This document shows, piece by piece, positions 35,501 through 48,301 of a stretch of 64,000 nucleotides of DNA. Both the position numbers and the translations under genes were made by a program. The notes under the pieces were generated by a model. The model saw nothing but the letters and a program-made list of their open reading frames with translations. It made no database searches and was not told where the DNA came from. This DNA is from Smittia aterrima (taxonomy: Eukaryota; Arthropoda; Insecta; Diptera; Chironomidae). How positions within the stretch are numbered: position 1 is the first letter of the stretch; every line of letters begins with the position of its first letter. The stretch is taken from positions 6,262,001 to 6,326,000 of the forward strand of contig CP093831.1 of the NCBI GenBank assembly GCA_033063855.1. The letters are read 5' to 3'.

Positions 35501-38500
35501 CGATTATTTTACTTTGATGCTTCCATTGTCTTATGCTTAAGTCGCATGAGAAAAAAAGACGAATTAAAATACAATTCGATGGTGAATGAGCGCAATAAAG
35601 TAGCATTAATTGTAATTAATAGCGTAAGCAGGTGTAAATTGTTCATTTTATCTATTCCGGCTTCGCTATTAACAGCATCATGAATAAAATACAAAGCCCG
35701 CGTAAGAATTTGCCGTCACCAGTAAAAGCCATTAAGTAGCATCGTAAAAATTAGACGACGCTGAATGAATGTTTATTATTCGCGCTACGGTGAATTGACT
35801 TCCAAAAAGAGCCAAACGATGAATTGCTTTGTGAATATCGATGCAGCAACAAAGGGTGACTAACGATCGTCAGATAAATCAATCTCCAACATCAAAAATA
35901 ATTGAAAAACAAATGTTGAAAAAATAATTATTTTTTTTCGAAAGTTTTAGCTTCGAAGCTATAATTATTCTTTAAAGGTAATAATCAAACTATAAGCTCG
36001 CACAACTATTCACCCGCCGTGTCAAACCGCTCTTAATGAAGTGTCAGTTCATTTCAAAAATGATTTATATCCTCGAGTCAATGGCGTTTCATGTACAGCA
36101 ATTACAAGAAGCATTATTGAATTAAATTCAAATGGCGGTGGAAACTGCAGATCTTTCTACTTTAAACAAGTTTTGCGTTACAAATAACTTGAGTATAAAA
36201 GTCATATCTTTACAGTAAGTTGCGTTTCCCTCCGTCAGATCGTAAACTAACATTTTTATGGAATCAAGAAGTTCCAAAATGTGCTTGGATCGTTTACTGT
36301 ACGAATATGGAAATCAAAATGTGCGTGGGCGCGAAAATAAATTTCTTTTCTCTCCTTCTTTCGGTTGCCTCAGGTAAAGACAAGAGGAAAGGCAAAACTC
36401 TCGATTTGTAAGTAGAGAAGGCGAGAGAAAAGATTATTTATATGCGTTAATAAACCAAATCGGCAATTTGGATTTATGAAAATTATTCAAGACGATTTTT
36501 GCTTCTGTATTTTTATAGCTCAGGTTTTTCTCAATTGGGCTTCAGCTGCGCGTAGATTTCAAGCCTCGCACATGGTAGACACTTCGAATATCTTCAGAGA
36601 TTATCGTATGATATATCGAAGCTTACGACAGTCGTAAATTTATCGACTCTGACTTCTTAAGCTCACCTTCAAGATGATTCTTCGCCGGGTGAATAATTTT
36701 TAAATCCAATAATCCACTTTGTGGTTGGGGGCGAGGTAGAAATCTATAAGCTGCTTACGACGTTGCGCATAAATTCATGCGTAATCCATTGAAGTGTGTG
36801 TAATGTTATCGAATTATTATTTATCTTTTTTCACATTTTCACAAAACCTTGAAGTAAATATTTTTTTCGGACGCTTAGGCTGTCCATCAGTCAACAATGA
36901 TTGCTGATTCTTTAATCCTTTCTAATCCTGTTTTGTGCTAAGACACCATGAAGTGCATCACAGTCCTTCTCACTTCTCTTTTCTTCACAGCACTTTAAAT
37001 ATTATTTCTTCCAACTTCTGCTTGCACAACTCTTAATGTTGAAAGGTCAGGTAAGATTTCTTTTCTTTCTTCGTCACATTCACTTTAGCCAAGATCACTG
37101 GCAAATAAATCCAAGTTGGCGTTTGTTTCATACTACCCAACGATCACTGATTTTAATTTGCAAACAATCATTAATAATTTCTTCAATCTTTTCTCTTTAA
37201 AACTTTCTTTCAGGGCACTCAATAAAAATTAATAAAGAATCGCGGAACCGACTATCGACGTGCGCAATTCACTTTGACTCTTCAAACACGAATGAGCCTC
37301 GGCGATCACGAAAATTTTAAGATGGCTCGACCAACGTCACACCATCAAACTCAAAACTTGTTTTCTTCGCACACATTTAAGTTAACTTCTTCTTGTTAAA
37401 TCACACCAACGTCTTGTGAGGCATCGTAAAGACGTTGCACAACTACTGATCGCTTTTAACTCCACACAATTAGATCTTTGAGCTTTCGGGAGTTTGGAGC
37501 GAGATAGAGAGACAACAGGTTTCTGATTGAGCTTTTAATTTAACATCACAAAGCTTTAAATCACGAAAATTCAAAATATTTTAACTGAAATTTAAAGAAT
37601 TTGATAACAACTAAACAGCAACATAAACAACAAATAATCATTTGCATTCCAATATCATATGATTGCTATTGTTCCTGGAATTGAACACGTTGTCATGACA
37701 AATTTGGATACATTCTCATCCAGCATCGCTTTGCGCATGCTGCAGAAAGTTTCCAGGACTTCCCATCTCTCCGAAGCTTTTCTCGTCGGTCTCGTTGGTC
37801 GTCATTCGTCAAAAGGTTGTCGCGGTGGCCGGAGTGAATTCGGATTTAATTGCAGTTTAAGTGCAAGGATCATTAAAATATCATTCGTTATTCGTTGATA
37901 AGAATCATTAACGAACAATGAGAGTCGTGTGACTTTCGGAGTGCTCTAAGTTTCCTTTCTTTTATTCCTTCTGTTACGAAATCATTCTGCAACGAGTGAT
38001 AACAGTTTGTAGACATTTTCATTGGAAAACTCATCTCGTAGAGGAAAATCATCTGTGCGAGCCCCAGTTTCACGTTTGCCATCAGTCGTAGATCGGTTTC
38101 GTGATTAGGCACTTCGCTCCAACATTTCGTCTCTCGCCACATTCAGAATTAATTTCATTTTCTTTCATAATCAACAGTAAAAAGAAGAAGAAGTTTATTA
38201 AATTGTTTTGAGAACAAAAGTGCAATCAGATTTCATTGAAAGATCTACGAACTTGTCTTGTCAAAGTGCCAACGGAACGTTCGAGTTTGCGATTTGTTGA
38301 AACGGAAATGAATCTATTTCCAAACGAAATGAAGGATGAGTATGAAGGAAATAAACGAAAAGCAATGGAAGAGTGAAACGAAGATTTGATCATGATTTAT
38401 TGTCGCTCATACGGATTTCAAAATCGATGGCAAATAAAAGACAATGGATTAATCACACGAGCGTGATTTGGTGCGACAGTTTCCCATAATTTGTGTTAAT

Positions 38501-40682
38501 TCGCTGTTACATAACAGGATCAATTATCACTCGTCGATAAATTGTTCTAGTGAAATATAAAATTAGTGAATTTTCACATTGAAACCTTTTTTTATTTCGA
38601 GCCAGTGATAAACTATAAAAAAATATAGAAATTGGATGAAATTGACGTGCTGAGTGTAGAAATGATAAAATGTAAAATCAATTGAAAATTTTAGTGAAAA
38701 GGTTGCGGCTCAAGCGATGATATATGCGCATTCGAAATGCAAAGTGGAATAAATATTCATTGCGATTTTTCGACGCTCATTGTTTAAATCAGTGAGATGA
38801 GCGAGCAATGTTCGTGATCGTAATTAGATTAAATTTAAATTTTGCTATAAAAAACGTCGCAATAAAAACCTCGAGAGCATCGTAAAACGTCCTTTGCCTT
38901 CACAACTTCACGACACCTTCGTTAAAACAAAAGGTGAGTCGCTTCAGACGGAGATGAAAACCTCGTTCGGTGTTTAAATCAAAAGCCAAAAAAGGAGAAG
39001 ATGAGAAATAGCGAAAGACATTAATTTCAAAGAATGGGAGAAAAGTTTTGTTTTGTTTTGCTTTCCTTCTACGTTTTCTGAATAATGAGCGAGAGAAAGT
39101 CGTATCCATTCACCCTTAAATGATTTATTTTTAATGCTTGGTTAGAATTCTACTGTCTCGAGCTTTCTTTTCGTCTTTTCATTTCACCTCATAAAAGCTT
39201 TACTGAAAACGATTTATGAATATCTGAATGGCGAATATATGAGAAGCAGCGAAATTCAATTAGGATCAGAGGAATCTCAAAGAATATTTCAGTCTGATGT
39301 TGAAGTGCTCAAATTGTTTCATTGAATCGATTTCCTTTCCCTTGGATTTATGCAAACTCTTGGCATCTGATTGAGCGGAACGAAGATCAAAGGACATTCG
39401 ACGCTAGAAATATTTATTTCGGAAGTAAAATGAAACGAGATCACGATTATCATTGGCTTGTCTGTAAGAGAAGTGTAAACTCATCCTTGTTAGTATAACA
39501 AACCTGAAGGATTCTTGAAAGAAGCTTTGAAATCTAATCTTTCATCTATTATTATTACTTAATTCAAATGAAGTTTTCGAGAGTGCTTGAGGCATAATTT
39601 TAACACATCAAGGAGACCTAGATTCTTTGATTTTCCTAGATAGCTTAATAAAGCAAAGCCATTCTTATGCACACAATGACGAGAGCTCTTACTCACAACA
39701 TGAAACCGAAATCCTTTTCGACACTGGCTGTGAAATCTCTGCGTGCAGAAAATGCAAACCGTAAGAAGACGAAGACCAGGAGAATATTATAAATGACGTC
39801 GATTACCAAACAAATCATCATAAAAGTCTTCAGCAGGTGGCTTTACGTTAATGTGAATCCATAAATTTTCTGAAATTGATTTTGATAAAGTGAAGAGATA
39901 AGGAAAGCCAATTGCAAAAGCTTGTCTTGCATTAAAAAGTTAAAAGTTGAATAAACTTTTCTCGCATCAAGGTTGATAATCCTTAAAAATTAAATTTCCT
40001 TTTTCTTGACTTTCGCTTTTTCTTCAATTGTTCTTTCAATTTCACGAAAGCAGTCAAAGGGAATGAGAGAAAGAACCCATTTCTCGGTTCTTCATTTTTA
40101 TTATCTTGAAAAGTTGCTCGTCTAAAATTCCTCGAAGCTTTGAGTGTGTTGTCCTTAAAGCTTTTCTTTTGAAGGTTATTGCGGGTCGGGGCAAAAAGTT
40201 TAAGAATTTATATTGAAAATTCTTTGCTTTTCGGATTGGTTACTCGCTTGTCAAGAAGTATTTAGGAAAAATTGATTTTTCGAGGTTCAGAAATACAATT
40301 GAGCAAATATTTTTATCAAGCGAGGGCCTTCAATATTTGAATCCTTTCCTCTCCTTTTCCAGCTTAAAAGAAGACATAACTTGTCGTGATACTCATGATT
40401 TACCAGCATCACGAATCTGAATTGGATGTAATGTGAACCTTGTCGCTTCCGATGAAAATTCAAAACCAATTTGCTTCTACGTCAATGAAAGGTTGTTTCT
40501 AAAATTGGAGAAAAATGAATGAATAATTCAGCAAATTCTCACATTAGGCTTTAAAAACGCTTGAAATGAACGTCTACAAACATCGCGGAATTTTTCTGTG
40601 TCAAGTATTTCAGAAATGTCTCCAACCTCATCAGCATCTCTCGCTTTTACAAAACTCGTCTTCATTTTTATTATCTTAAAAA
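32579..40682. other. Upstream region / 5' intron of bowl, no coding exon seen
   Basis: About 8 kb of AT-rich DNA with short random open frames only. It must contain, or lead to, the non-coding first exon and promoter of bowl. A 12-bp perfect palindrome (AGCTTCGAAGCT) lies near 35,950. Nothing else was identified. Confidence 0.45.
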
Positions 40683-40688
40683 TTTATT
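40683..40688 (-). terminator. Candidate polyadenylation signal of the secreted-protein gene
   Basis: Minus-strand AATAAA about 80 bp beyond the stop codon at 40770; a second copy lies at 40668-40673. Confidence 0.45.
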
Positions 40689-40769
40689 TTGAATTTCTTT
40701 AGCGAGAATTCTTGCGCGTAAACAAAGATTTCACGCTTTCGGCGAAAGCCTTTCGCGCTATATTCACTT

Positions 40770-41651
40770 TCAATACAAATTAACACATTCCAACATATAC
40801 CGCGCGACACTAGGCTCTGTGTCATCTGCTCTCTTTCTCACTAAACTTTTATTTTCCCTTGACAAGTTTGAGTGGATCAAGAAGACATAAGAAAACATTT
40901 TCTCTAGAAACTGGAAGTTCTCAGCTCTCTTGACCACACAAGATGTCTTGAGATATTTCGAGACAGCCGAACCTTCAATGATCTCCTCGACGTCTCGGTT
41001 CATTGTGTTGTATAAATCGTCAACGACTTCTTTGCAGTCCAACTCATCCAAGTCTTCCTTTTCTATGTTACGCGGTTGGATATCGACCTTGTTCTCATTC
41101 ACGTCAACGACTCCGTTCTCCACAATATTCTGTCGAACACAGAACTTGATTTCATTAAACTCATAAATATCATTGATGTCAACGTTGTTCTGGGCGAGAC
41201 TGTCAAACTTCTCGTTGATCTTTGGAGCAAAGATATCTTGATGTTGGCAAATGAGTTCAGCTGTTTCGAACAAACGTTCTTTTATCGTCTTCAAGTCTTT
41301 CAGCACACGCGATTCTTTCGATTCGTCCAAGTGGAATGTTAGAATCTCTTTGAAAATCAAATTTGTCGCATTGTGTTGCTTGAGAGTTTCAATTGCACAT
41401 TCATCTACAACTTTGTTTCCACTTGTCTTCTTGCTCAATTGTCTATAAAATTCTTTATTCGCCTGCTCAATTTTATCATTGCAACTTTCAAGCGACTCAA
41501 CAACTTTCCCTTTAATGTCTGCTTCACTTATCACTTTATTGTCCAAAAGAAATCTGGCGATGCAAGCTGTGTCGCTGTTCTTAATTGGAAGTGCTTTGAA
41601 CTCTGCCCAGCTGACAAACAATCCAAGCAATAGTAACAACTGAGTTCTCAT
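40770..41651 (-). CDS. Secreted helical protein with two four-cysteine repeats, function unknown
   Basis: Single exon, 293 aa; start at 41649-41651 (MRTQLLLLLG), the first real ATG of the frame; stop TGA at 40770. Residues 1-18 are a typical signal peptide. The mature chain is charged and predicted mostly helical by its heptad-like composition. It has exactly eight cysteines, at 30, 57, 85, 135, 171, 206, 238 and 289. They fall into two sets with similar spacing (27-28-50 and 35-32-51 residues), which indicates an internal duplication. Possible N-glycosylation sites are NAT at 94 and NLS at 262, and a basic KSLVRKR stretch near the end could be a cleavage site. I do not recognise the family. 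An insect haemolymph or cuticle/gland secretory protein is conceivable. A TATA box lies about 90 bp upstream of the ATG. Confidence 0.85.
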   Translation of the reverse strand: MRTQLLLLLGLFVSWAEFKALPIKNSDTACIARFLLDNKVISEADIKGKVVESLESCNDKIEQANKEFYRQLSKKTSGNKVVDECAIETLKQHNATNLIFKEILTFHLDESKESRVLKDLKTIKERLFETAELICQHQDIFAPKINEKFDSLAQNNVDINDIYEFNEIKFCVRQNIVENGVVDVNENKVDIQPRNIEKEDLDELDCKEVVDDLYNTMNRDVEEIIEGSAVSKYLKTSCVVKRAENFQFLEKMFSYVFLIHSNLSRENKSLVRKRADDTEPSVARYMLECVNLY

Positions 41652-41736
41652 TTTTTTTCTTCGAAAATTTCTTTTACCAACTACCTTCTTCAACTCTCTC
41701 TACAAGACTACAACGACACATCGTATTATGGGTCAG

Positions 41737-41743
41737 CTTTATA
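41737..41743 (-). promoter_or_regulatory. TATA box of the secreted-protein gene
   Basis: Minus-strand TATAAAG at 41743-41737, preceded by G. A weak initiator-like TGTAGT with its A at 41709 lies 34 nt downstream. The 5' UTR would be about 58 nt. Confidence 0.6.
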
Positions 41744-44700
41744 CGCTGAAGAAAAGCGTTTATTTCTTTCTTTACGTTTAAAACATCGCCGAGCGCTTCT
41801 CTCAATTTCTTTCTTTTTGACACATTTCTTTCGCCCGGTAGAGAATACGAAGCGAAGCACTCAGAGAACTGAAATTCATAACGGAATTTCAATAACCTTA
41901 TTTATTGGTTCTTACTTTGCTTTGCTTCGTCGCTCTCCGGAAGCATTTAAATTACTATTTATCTTAAGAGAATAAATGAGAAAATGACTTCGCTGTTATG
42001 CATTAGCAAATCGTTTATTACAACATCTCAATTTTGATGATGACGGGAAGGCCTTAGGGTTGAATGATCCCAACAAAGATTATCTCCATCAACGAAATAT
42101 TAATAATAAAAAAAACTTTGTTTGCTCATCTCGTTTCAGGAATAATTTTGACGTAGAAATGGCTGCGACATCTTATGGTGGTGAGTTAATAACTTCAGAA
42201 GAATCTTCATTAAATAAACGGAAAGATATTAATTCGACATTTGTTCGATCCCTCGTTGAGTGCTAATTCAAGTTTATTAAAGTTTGTGAACACAAATCAA
42301 ACTCAATCCATCAAGAGAGTAAACTTCCAAGTTTAATTAATTTTTCGGGTGTGCAAACGATTGTAGGCCGCGAGTGATGCCTCCCTTGAAAAATCCAATT
42401 AATGAAAATAATTACAGAAGCGGGACCATCATTACATCAAACTTTGGTTACTTTGCTCTCCGTGGAGATTCGTCCTACAATCATTGGCAAAGGTTTTCAA
42501 TTTCAATTTCGTTTTTAATTAGAGACCGAATCCAAGTGAAAAGACAACAATCAAATGTCGAAGTCACTTGTTTCTCAAGAGAAGAACAAAAAGTTTATGC
42601 TTAACAAAGACAAACAAGAGAAGTCATTTAATTTCTGGTATGGAGATGTAGCCTTTAATACTTCACTTGGTTAAAATTCTAACAAGCTTCATCCTTGAGA
42701 ACAAAAGATTTCCCATCCTCGCTTAAAAACAAAAAGTTTTTTTTATTCATTAAACTCGCAACAAATTGTGACGACTTACTTTATTTTGTTTCTCATGAGG
42801 TATCCCTCATTCCAAAAGCAAATTTCTTTGAGTCAACAAAATATTTATGACAACATGATTTTATGGCATTTAAAGTTAAACTTTGGAATTGAAACTTTCA
42901 ATTGCTGCTGTGGACGTTTTAAATATTCGACATTGCGTAAAGTACTTTGAGGTTTCAAAAGCAATTGCTGACTAGAAAACTTCCATTAAACAAATTGATC
43001 ATTTAACTTCAAATACTTTTTATTTAAAAGTCCTTGGTAAAGTTTGTTTCACACATTTCGTCACCGCAATCAATATCAAAGGCAAAATAAAATTCAAATA
43101 TTTCAATTAGGTATTTTACTTTCAAAAGCTTTGAGCTTGCTAAAGCTTTCAACGTTAGAAAAACATTTCTTACTTGCACTTCTTTCAAGACGACAAAATC
43201 CATTTATTTTGCAGAAACATTTCGAAAGCTTGCTCAGAGACATTTCAGATTTTCTATAAATTCGTTGATGAAATCTTATTTTCTTCTTTTCCTGCAATGC
43301 CGAGAAAGCTTTTAAATAAATTAGAGTGAGTTGCTTTTTTCTTTTTTCCAAGGTTCAAGTTTCTTTTAGCGAAGTTATCGAGATAAGTCTTCACAAACAA
43401 CTTTTCCAAAACATTTAACAAAGCTCCACATGTTTCTGGATGTATCAACGTCAAATCTTAAACAATTTCCTTAAGAATTTTCAATCATAAATTGCTATCT
43501 TTTCTCAGAGAGCAAAAAAATCTGACACATGAGCAACAATAAATGTTTTAAGACTTCAGTGTGACACCGATCTAAGTACACGTCAGTTACTCCATTGAAG
43601 TGATGCGGAAAAATATTTTCCTCGTTACTCTGCACTCGAGGAAACATTTATGCCATCGTTACGAAAACAAATTTCAAAGCAAAGGTGTGGAGCATCCAAG
43701 TGGTCTCAGTAAAAACTCTGAGAGAATAAAAGTTTGCGAGAAATTTTCCGTTTATCGGGAGCATAATAATGTTTGCACAGACTTTTCAAGCGAAAAGCCT
43801 GATGAGTTATAATCATCCTCGTGCTCACAGCATCATAGAGTTTCTCTCTATTGAACTTTTAATTCTCACGAGGACGAAAAGTTATTTGCTCGATGCAGTT
43901 CTCAATTTCAGTCGGTGACGTCATGTTGAGTAGAGCAGACCAATTTTCCATTGCGGTTGAAATAATAATAAATTCCAAGCAATAGGGCAAACAAATGACT
44001 CTAAAGGTTAAACAATGGCAAGAGCTTAATTTAAATCCCCTAAAGAGAGAGCAGTGCACCTTTGAGACGCTCGTGGCTGCTTGCCAATCGATTTGTTAGT
44101 TAAAAGTGCTCACAGTTAAATGACTTCACACAAAAGGTTCATGAAATATTTATGGTGGATAATTTGAAAGTGCTCGAGAGAAACTCACAAAGGATTTCAT
44201 TTCGTTGATGATGCTTCTGTTGTCTGTTGCTTTGTAACTCGGAAAAGATTTATTTATGAAAAAGGTATTTGACGACTGGAAGGTTTGCCAAATTATTTTC
44301 TCTTCCATAAAACGAAGCAGCCTCGGGGTTCATCCGAATTAAAAATAGATCAAAGCATTTTGACGAGAAGGAGCTTTTGAAGTATTTCAAAAAATAATGA
44401 AATCGAAGGATATTCGAAAGAGAAGTGAAAATTGTTATTATAAACCAGTAAGTTCGACGCTTTAAGAAAATTCGGTTCTATGAAACTTTTCGTTAAATAT
44501 TTGCAAAGTTCATCACAACTCGACTAAGATCAATGGAAGAAAATTTTCTACGAAGCTTTAACCTCCAAATTTCCTCAAGGCGAAATCGGAAATTTACTTT
44601 AAAACTGAAACAAGAAATTTAATGCGATTTAAAGCTGTTGGCTGAATGCAAATCGGTTTCTTGCTTGATTTAGACAACTCATCAGAAAAGTCTCTTGTAA

Positions 44701-47700
44701 GCTTCTTTTAAAAAGCTCCCCAAGCGAATCCACAAAACTTTCCTTCGTCCTGAGTTTCGGGACTTGAGGCTTGTCTTATCAACTTGCAACCTTCTACTAT
44801 AACTCTCAAAAGACCATCTATCTAAAGTAGCTGTTAGGTTCTCGCATTTTTTCAATCGAGTTTTGGCGATAAATATCAGAAAAGCTTCGTGTTAGCTTTT
44901 CCCATCTTCAATCTTCGGACTTCCTCAGCAATTTATTGTTGTTCAGAAGCGATTTCACCGAAAAAAAACAAAGTTTTCGTAATTTCTCAAATTAATGGTC
45001 TGTGTAAGATTAGAGATGTCTCTGGATGAAACGAGAGAGGGGAAGCGAGAAAATGTTTTTGCTTGGCGCCTACCTTATCGATATGAAAAGTTATTGTCTG
45101 GATACGAGAGAAATGATTGCAAAGTTTTCATCAGACAACAAATTTGTGTTATTCATTCTACGTGGAGAAGGAAAAATAAAATTACAAATGACATTTCCAG
45201 TGAAAGCAAAGAATCACAGGGAGATACGTCATGAGCGTTTAAATGGCTTCGAGCTGCGGAGATGTGAGAGATTGAATTAGAATTTATTGTTGTCATTTGA
45301 TGTAAACAAATTGAACCGCAATCCGACGTGAGAAAAGAGCAACAGTCGGTGGGAAACTAGTGCAACTGAAACTCAATTCCCGGCTAGTGTTTGCAGTGCT
45401 GAGAGTTATTTAATAAATAAACAAAACACTCAATCAGCTTCATTTACTGGAATCGTGCTCGTGTAGCTTTTGTATCGTCAGCAAACAATTTGGAATGTTA
45501 TGATATTTGCCGAGTTATAAACTTCGAGGATCTGCTACATCGTAAAATGAAAATACGGAAAGAGCTACGAGCTTTAAGGCAAACAGCGGGGGATGTCGAA
45601 TTGAAATGTGGCAGAGACATTGTCGATTTTACACAAACAGAGAAAGAAAGAGGGTGGAAGTTGTGTTTTCAACCTTGAGACTTGTTTTTTATTATATTTG
45701 ATTCAAGCTACGACCAGAAGCTTTTCCGCTTCTTACGAAATATCGTAACAACATTTCTAATGAAACCTAAGCGGAAGTTGACTGAAAAGAACGCAGAACA
45801 GCTGCTGTAGTTAAACCTCTCGTAACTCTCAGATACGTTTAACAATTAAAGACCAATTTGAGGGTCGTCTTAAGTTTCGTTTGCTTTCATTAATTAAGAT
45901 ACAAGCTCTTGAGTAAACATGAATATTTGTTTCTTGTTATTTCTGACATTCATTTTGCCCTCTTCATCTCAATGTTCCTCCCAGCCAACTCGAACACATT
46001 GCAAAGATTTTCTTCAAACGTTTCCGACATTAGCAACAATTTATTGAATAAGCACTTTTAGTCTGACAAGCATGCATAAATGAATAAATGGAGCACATCG
46101 AGAATGAGAGAAGTTTCTCAGCTCTTCTCTTCAGTCTGCTTGATGATTTTTCTTGGTGAAAATCGAAAACTGAAAAGAAGAATCGGGAAAAAGAGAATTG
46201 GCAATTTGTTTTTATGTTGAAGGCATAAAACTGTAATGCCAATTCATTACTCGCGTCGATCTTTTTTCTTCCCACCTACCAACGACCAAACTTGTGATAG
46301 AATCTCGTTCTGTGTTGATCAAACATTATTGAACTTGAATCGATTTTCCTCACAACTCGAGCGAGAAGCAATCTCGACTTTAAGAGCTCAGAATCTCTCG
46401 ATCGTTAAACGAGAAATTTCGGAAATTCGTTCTGATGGCGAATGAATAAAACATTCGCACAGGTAACGCTTGTGTCGGGGAGTCATGATTTTAATAAAAT
46501 GAAAATCTCAATATCTACATAAAAAAGCGTATGGTTTCGGAATAATAATGACGCGGTTAAAGAAATTTCACTTTAGAGGGTTCGGCAAGGCCTTACCTTC
46601 AAATTTACAAAATCTGATCGAAGAAAGAGACTTACTTTATAAATGAGCCCGTTAAAGTGGCCGAGGTAACAATCTGCCCGTGATTCCATAGAATTATGAA
46701 TAAATGTTTAAAAGTGATACCGCTCAGAGATTTTCTTTCAATTTTCTTTTCTCTGCCCATTTCCTCTCTCAGGTGATGAGATAAAGTTATTTCACGAACC
46801 TGCCACAGGAACAAGGAAATAACATTTTTATTGCATTGAGAGGAGGTAGAAGGGAGTTCGTGCTGGACAATGGAAGGTGGAATTAATCGAGGGCTTCAGG
46901 TCTAATTAAAATTTATTTCTATCTTTCTCTCGTACATGAAAAATGCTTTGAAGTCGCTCGATGTTCGGGTAAACCATTTTTTGTTATCGAAAGCGTGCGA
47001 GAAAGTTAAAGTAGGTCAAATGACGTCGTGAAATGGCGAAGCATCCCTTTCAATGTTACGAATTTATCGTCCGTTGCCATCTTTTGTCAGACCGGAGCGT
47101 AAAGACAAACAATAAAGTTGTTGAGGTCATTGTCGAGTTTGTTCGGTTAGGAGAAGTTGAAACTACTAAAAGTTAAAGTTGCAAAAGTTTGTTTAAGGTT
47201 TCGGTAAAATCTTTAATTACGTAACTTTCTCGCCAAAAGAGGCTCTCAGACTTGGAGTGTGAAAGTTGAGATTCCATAAACTTTTTAACACAAACTTTTT
47301 TTGCGAAGTAAGAAGTCAAAAGTGTTTCTAAACGTGATTTAAGAACGACATAATATAATTGAAGTTTCCCACTTGCGCACGTTGAGCACCAACAATGAAT
47401 TGAAAAGTGCTTGCGCGCTCTCTAAAGCGCGTTATTGTTAAAGTTTATTTTTAGGAGAAACAAGCAGTCAAGCAAAGAGAAAGGTTTTCCTTAATCGCAT
47501 TCAACATGTCAGATTGATTATGAGGCTGCAGATTGAAAACGGTTACGCTTGACTGACTCTGTGGGTTTTTCTGACTTTTCTGTAACTTCATTTTGATTTC
47601 ACGAATTGATCAGCAAGAGCAGAGAAATGCTGAGCCAACTTAACAAAACGAAAGGGAATTTTCCAGAGCGTAAACAGCCGGCATTTCAACGGCTTCATCG

Positions 47701-48301
47701 CAAAGGAAACCTATGCTTGATTAATTTTCTAGCCGATTTCCTTCATCTTCCAAACAAAGAAATAAATTTTATTTTCCAATAAAGACCGTTAACAAAGACT
47801 CTCTAATCATCCCAGCGCTAACTCAATCTCACAAACTTTTTATATCGTCGGCATAATCACTATTTTCTCATGCGAAAACTTTTCCGACGAAAACTGAGAC
47901 ATTGCTAAAGTTTCTCCGAGCATGAAAAGTCCGCAGGCAAAAGGTAGACGAACGAAAATCCCTTCAATTCGGTGTCATTATCATCATCGTCGTAGTCGTC
48001 ACGAGCGAGTGAAAAGGATTCTGCTGCTTCACCTCGTTTCATTTAAATATTTATTTTGCCATCGTCTCATGCTATTATTAGCTTTATCCCTCGCCAGGGG
48101 ATTTGCTAAATTTGAAATTGTTTCGCGGAAAATTAAACCGCTGCCACGATTTATTCTCGTTGTCTGACCAATTTAAGGCTCATCCAGTCACCTCTGCATT
48201 AAATATTAATCTTTAAAATTTAAATGGCGGAGTCGGTACTGATAGCTTCATTAAAGTTTCATTTTCTAACGTTGTCCCTCCTCATTTTCTATTCATTTCA
48301 G
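41744..48301. other. Intergenic / upstream intron, no gene recognised
   Basis: About 6.5 kb with only short random open frames on both strands. The first visible exon of the plus-strand gene (48302) begins in phase 1, so at least one coding exon lies upstream, either hidden here or left of this stretch. I could not identify it. Confidence 0.4.

Noticed and set aside
38756..38808. Possible hairpin with CATTG / CAATG ends
   Set aside because: Only short interrupted helices form; far weaker than the 26.2-kb hairpin.
41652..41693. Fourteen extra N-terminal codons for the secreted protein
   Set aside because: The frame there has no ATG start, and the signal peptide starts directly at the ATG at 41651.
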